The position numbers were made by a program, and so were the translations under genes. Shown piece after piece: positions 6,241-7,256 of a DNA stretch of 7,256 nt. Source of the stretch: an uncultured Lachnospiraceae bacterium (lineage in GTDB: Bacteria; Bacillota; Clostridia; Lachnospirales; Lachnospiraceae); contig CAMALN010000076.1 in the NCBI GenBank assembly GCA_945836565.1, positions 1-7,256 of the forward strand, in the 5' to 3' direction. How positions within the stretch are numbered: the stretch's first letter is position 1; every line of letters begins with the position of its first letter. Below the pieces are notes generated by a model. It made no database searches. It was given only the letters and a program-made list of their open reading frames with translations, and was not told the DNA's origin.

Positions 6241-6360
6241 CACTCTTTATTAGTAGACTGTGGGCTTGTTACGGATCGTAAAGAAGGAAAGTGGCATCAT
6301 TATTCATTGAATTGCGAAACACTGAAGGAATATGTTAAGTATTTTGAAAGATTGATGTGA
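6241..6360 (+). pseudogene. 5'-truncated ArsR-family repressor remnant
   Basis: The frame ending at TGA 6358-6360 holds 39 codons that match the end of ArsR/SmtB repressors: LLVDCGLVTDRKEGKWHHYS, where GLV opens the beta-wing after the recognition helix and REGKWxxYSLN is the wing consensus, followed by a C-terminal dimerisation helix ending YVKYFERLM. About the first 50-60 residues are missing, including most of the winged-helix recognition helix and the usual upstream metal-binding part. Homology begins at the edge of the aldolase terminator. An ATG at 6133 opens this frame on paper, but it lies inside the aldolase gene in another frame and encodes no ArsR-like sequence. The remnant lies just before DUF5714 and arsC, where a functional arsR is usually found. 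Deletion, recombination or an assembly joint could explain it. Confidence 0.75.
6307..6336 (+). promoter_or_regulatory. Weak possible promoter inside the arsR remnant
   Basis: TTGAAT (6307-6312) and TATGTT (6331-6336) are 18 bases apart, each with four of six consensus matches. This is the only candidate promoter between the terminator and the DUF5714 gene. It is in former coding DNA and may be fortuitous. Confidence 0.2.
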
Positions 6361-6365
6361 TATAT

Positions 6366-6372
6366 GGGAGGT
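6366..6372 (+). promoter_or_regulatory. Ribosome binding site that sets the DUF5714 start
   Basis: GGGAGGT lies 3-4 bases before ATG 6376. An upstream in-frame ATG at 6364 overlaps this site and has no Shine-Dalgarno of its own, so 6376 is the better start although the spacing is short. Confidence 0.6.
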
Positions 6373-6375
6373 CAT

Positions 6376-6930
6376 ATGACAATAGAAGAAAAAGCAGAAT
6401 TAATAATAAGGGATATTAAATCGGAAGAGGGAGTAAACCCTGTTCGTATATTTAAGAATATTGCAAACAAAAATTATGTGAACATTCACGGTCCTGAGCA
6501 TCATATATTAGATGGTGCATCTTTGCTTGTGGCTTACAAAAATGGCGGCGGGTGTATTGACATTGACGATGCACTTGAGAAGCTTATGACAGAAGGACTC
6601 AGGATGCCGGGAGCTATGTGTGGCTTGTGGGGAATATGCGGAGCGGTTACCTCCATTGGAGCTACGCTATCGATTATTGACGGGACAGGGCCACTTTCAA
6701 CAGATGGTACATGGGGAAATCATATGCAGTTTACATCGAATGCAATTGGCGAGTTAGGAAAGATAAACGGTCCAAGATGCTGTAAAAGAGACGCGATGAT
6801 AGCCTTTAAGAATGGTATTGAATATGTAAATAATCATTATGGAGTAAAATTAGAATATGAACATATGAAATGTGATTATTCTAACCGGAATGAACAATGT
6901 ATCAAGGAAAGGTGTCCGTATTATGAATAA
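6376..6930 (+). CDS. DUF5714-family Cys-rich protein, function unknown
   Basis: A 184-residue soluble protein (188 if ATG 6364 is used) that I recognise as DUF5714. Conserved-looking marks are HGPEHH (38-43), the hydrophobic LLVAYKNGGG (50-59), MCGLWGICGA (81-90), NGPRCCKRD (131-139) and a C-terminal Cys set C166, C175 and C180 in the pattern CxxxxxxxxCxxxxCP. Together with the paired Cys135-Cys136 and Cys82/Cys88, this looks like a metal-, cluster- or metalloid-binding protein, but no activity is established that I can cite. No signal peptide or membrane segment is clear. It lies between an arsR remnant and arsC, and its stop codon overlaps the arsC start by 8 bases, so a linked job in arsenic or thiol-metal handling is likely. 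It may serve as a chaperone, sensor or enzyme; the sequence does not say which. Confidence 0.83.
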   Translation: MTIEEKAELIIRDIKSEEGVNPVRIFKNIANKNYVNIHGPEHHILDGASLLVAYKNGGGCIDIDDALEKLMTEGLRMPGAMCGLWGICGAVTSIGATLSIIDGTGPLSTDGTWGNHMQFTSNAIGELGKINGPRCCKRDAMIAFKNGIEYVNNHYGVKLEYEHMKCDYSNRNEQCIKERCPYYE

Positions 6931-7256
6931 AAAGAAGGTTGCATTTATATGCGTGCATAATTCCTGTCGTAGCCAGATTGCGGAAGCACTTGGTAAGCAT
7001 CTGGCAGGAGATGTCTTTGACAGTTATTCTGCCGGAACGGAAAAAAAGCCTCGGATTAATCAGGATGCTGTTCGTATTATGAAAGAGCTATATGGTATCG
7101 ATATGGAAGCAAACGGACAGCACAGTAAACTTATAACAGAAATTCCGGAGGTTGATGTGGCAATATCTATGGGATGTAATGTAGGGTGTCCTTTTATTGA
7201 CAGAGCATTTGATGATAACTGGGGACTTGATGATCCAACAGGAAAGAGTGACGATG
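6923..7256 (+). CDS. arsC: Thiol-dependent arsenate reductase (LMW phosphatase fold), 5' part
   Basis: The first 111 residues of an ArsC of the low-molecular-weight protein tyrosine phosphatase fold; the right edge of the window cuts the gene. The phosphate-loop CVHNSCRS (10-17) is a CX5R motif with nucleophile Cys10 and Arg16, directly after the first beta strand VAFI. SAGTEKKPRINQDAV (36-50) is typical of the family. MGCNVGCP (83-90) supplies Cys85 and Cys89 for the cysteine relay, followed by WGLDDPTGK (100-108) with the aspartate of the general-acid DP motif. It would reduce arsenate to arsenite in the cytoplasm, with the thioredoxin system as likely electron source, for export by a pump probably encoded further right. 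ATG 6923 overlaps the DUF5714 stop; an AAGGAAAGG site (6904-6912) precedes it. A plain tyrosine phosphatase is less likely because of the extra cysteines. Confidence 0.88.
   Translation, partial: MNKKKVAFICVHNSCRSQIAEALGKHLAGDVFDSYSAGTEKKPRINQDAVRIMKELYGIDMEANGQHSKLITEIPEVDVAISMGCNVGCPFIDRAFDDNWGLDDPTGKSDD

Overview
The window looks like chromosomal DNA from a low-to-moderate-GC Firmicute, most likely a gut or rumen Lachnospiraceae. This is inferred from strong AGGAGG-type ribosome binding sites, codon choice, and the protein types present (cytosolic GH2 beta-mannosidase, YihS-type sugar isomerase, AzlCD, DUF5714 beside a thiol-dependent ArsC). All genes read on the + strand. No rRNA, tRNA, CRISPR array, transposase or phage gene was seen, and no stretch longer than 300 bases lacks a gene.

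Region 1 (1-3928) is a mannoside-catabolic unit. It holds the tail of a Dabb-family protein, a complete cytosolic beta-mannosidase and a YihS/AGE-fold aldose-ketose isomerase, probably D-mannose isomerase. Beta-linked mannose would be released from small oligosaccharides inside the cell and isomerised to fructose. Region 2 (3929-5054) is azlC-azlD, a two-component branched-chain amino acid exporter with a 1-base intergenic gap. Region 3 (5055-6240) is a self-contained unit for an uncharacterised HMGL-like (DRE-TIM) aldolase. It has its own TTGACG-17-TATAGT promoter, a 5' leader with a perfect dyad, and a very strong intrinsic terminator.

Region 4 (6241-7256) is the start of an arsenic-type locus, and it appears damaged. 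Immediately after the terminator, the reading frame holds only the C-terminal 39 codons of an ArsR-family repressor, without most of its DNA-binding helices. A Cys-rich DUF5714 protein follows, and its stop codon overlaps the start of a thiol-dependent arsenate reductase (ArsC) that runs off the window. The join between the aldolase terminator and the headless arsR looks like a deletion or recombination scar, or an assembly joint.

The most interesting points are the headless arsR with a terminator in front of the remaining ars genes, the coupling of the unknown DUF5714 protein to arsC, and the repeat-rich segment 5046-5206. That segment holds a degenerate 11-12 bp tandem array, a perfect 10-bp tandem repeat covering the -10 box, and a leader with two mutually exclusive hairpins.
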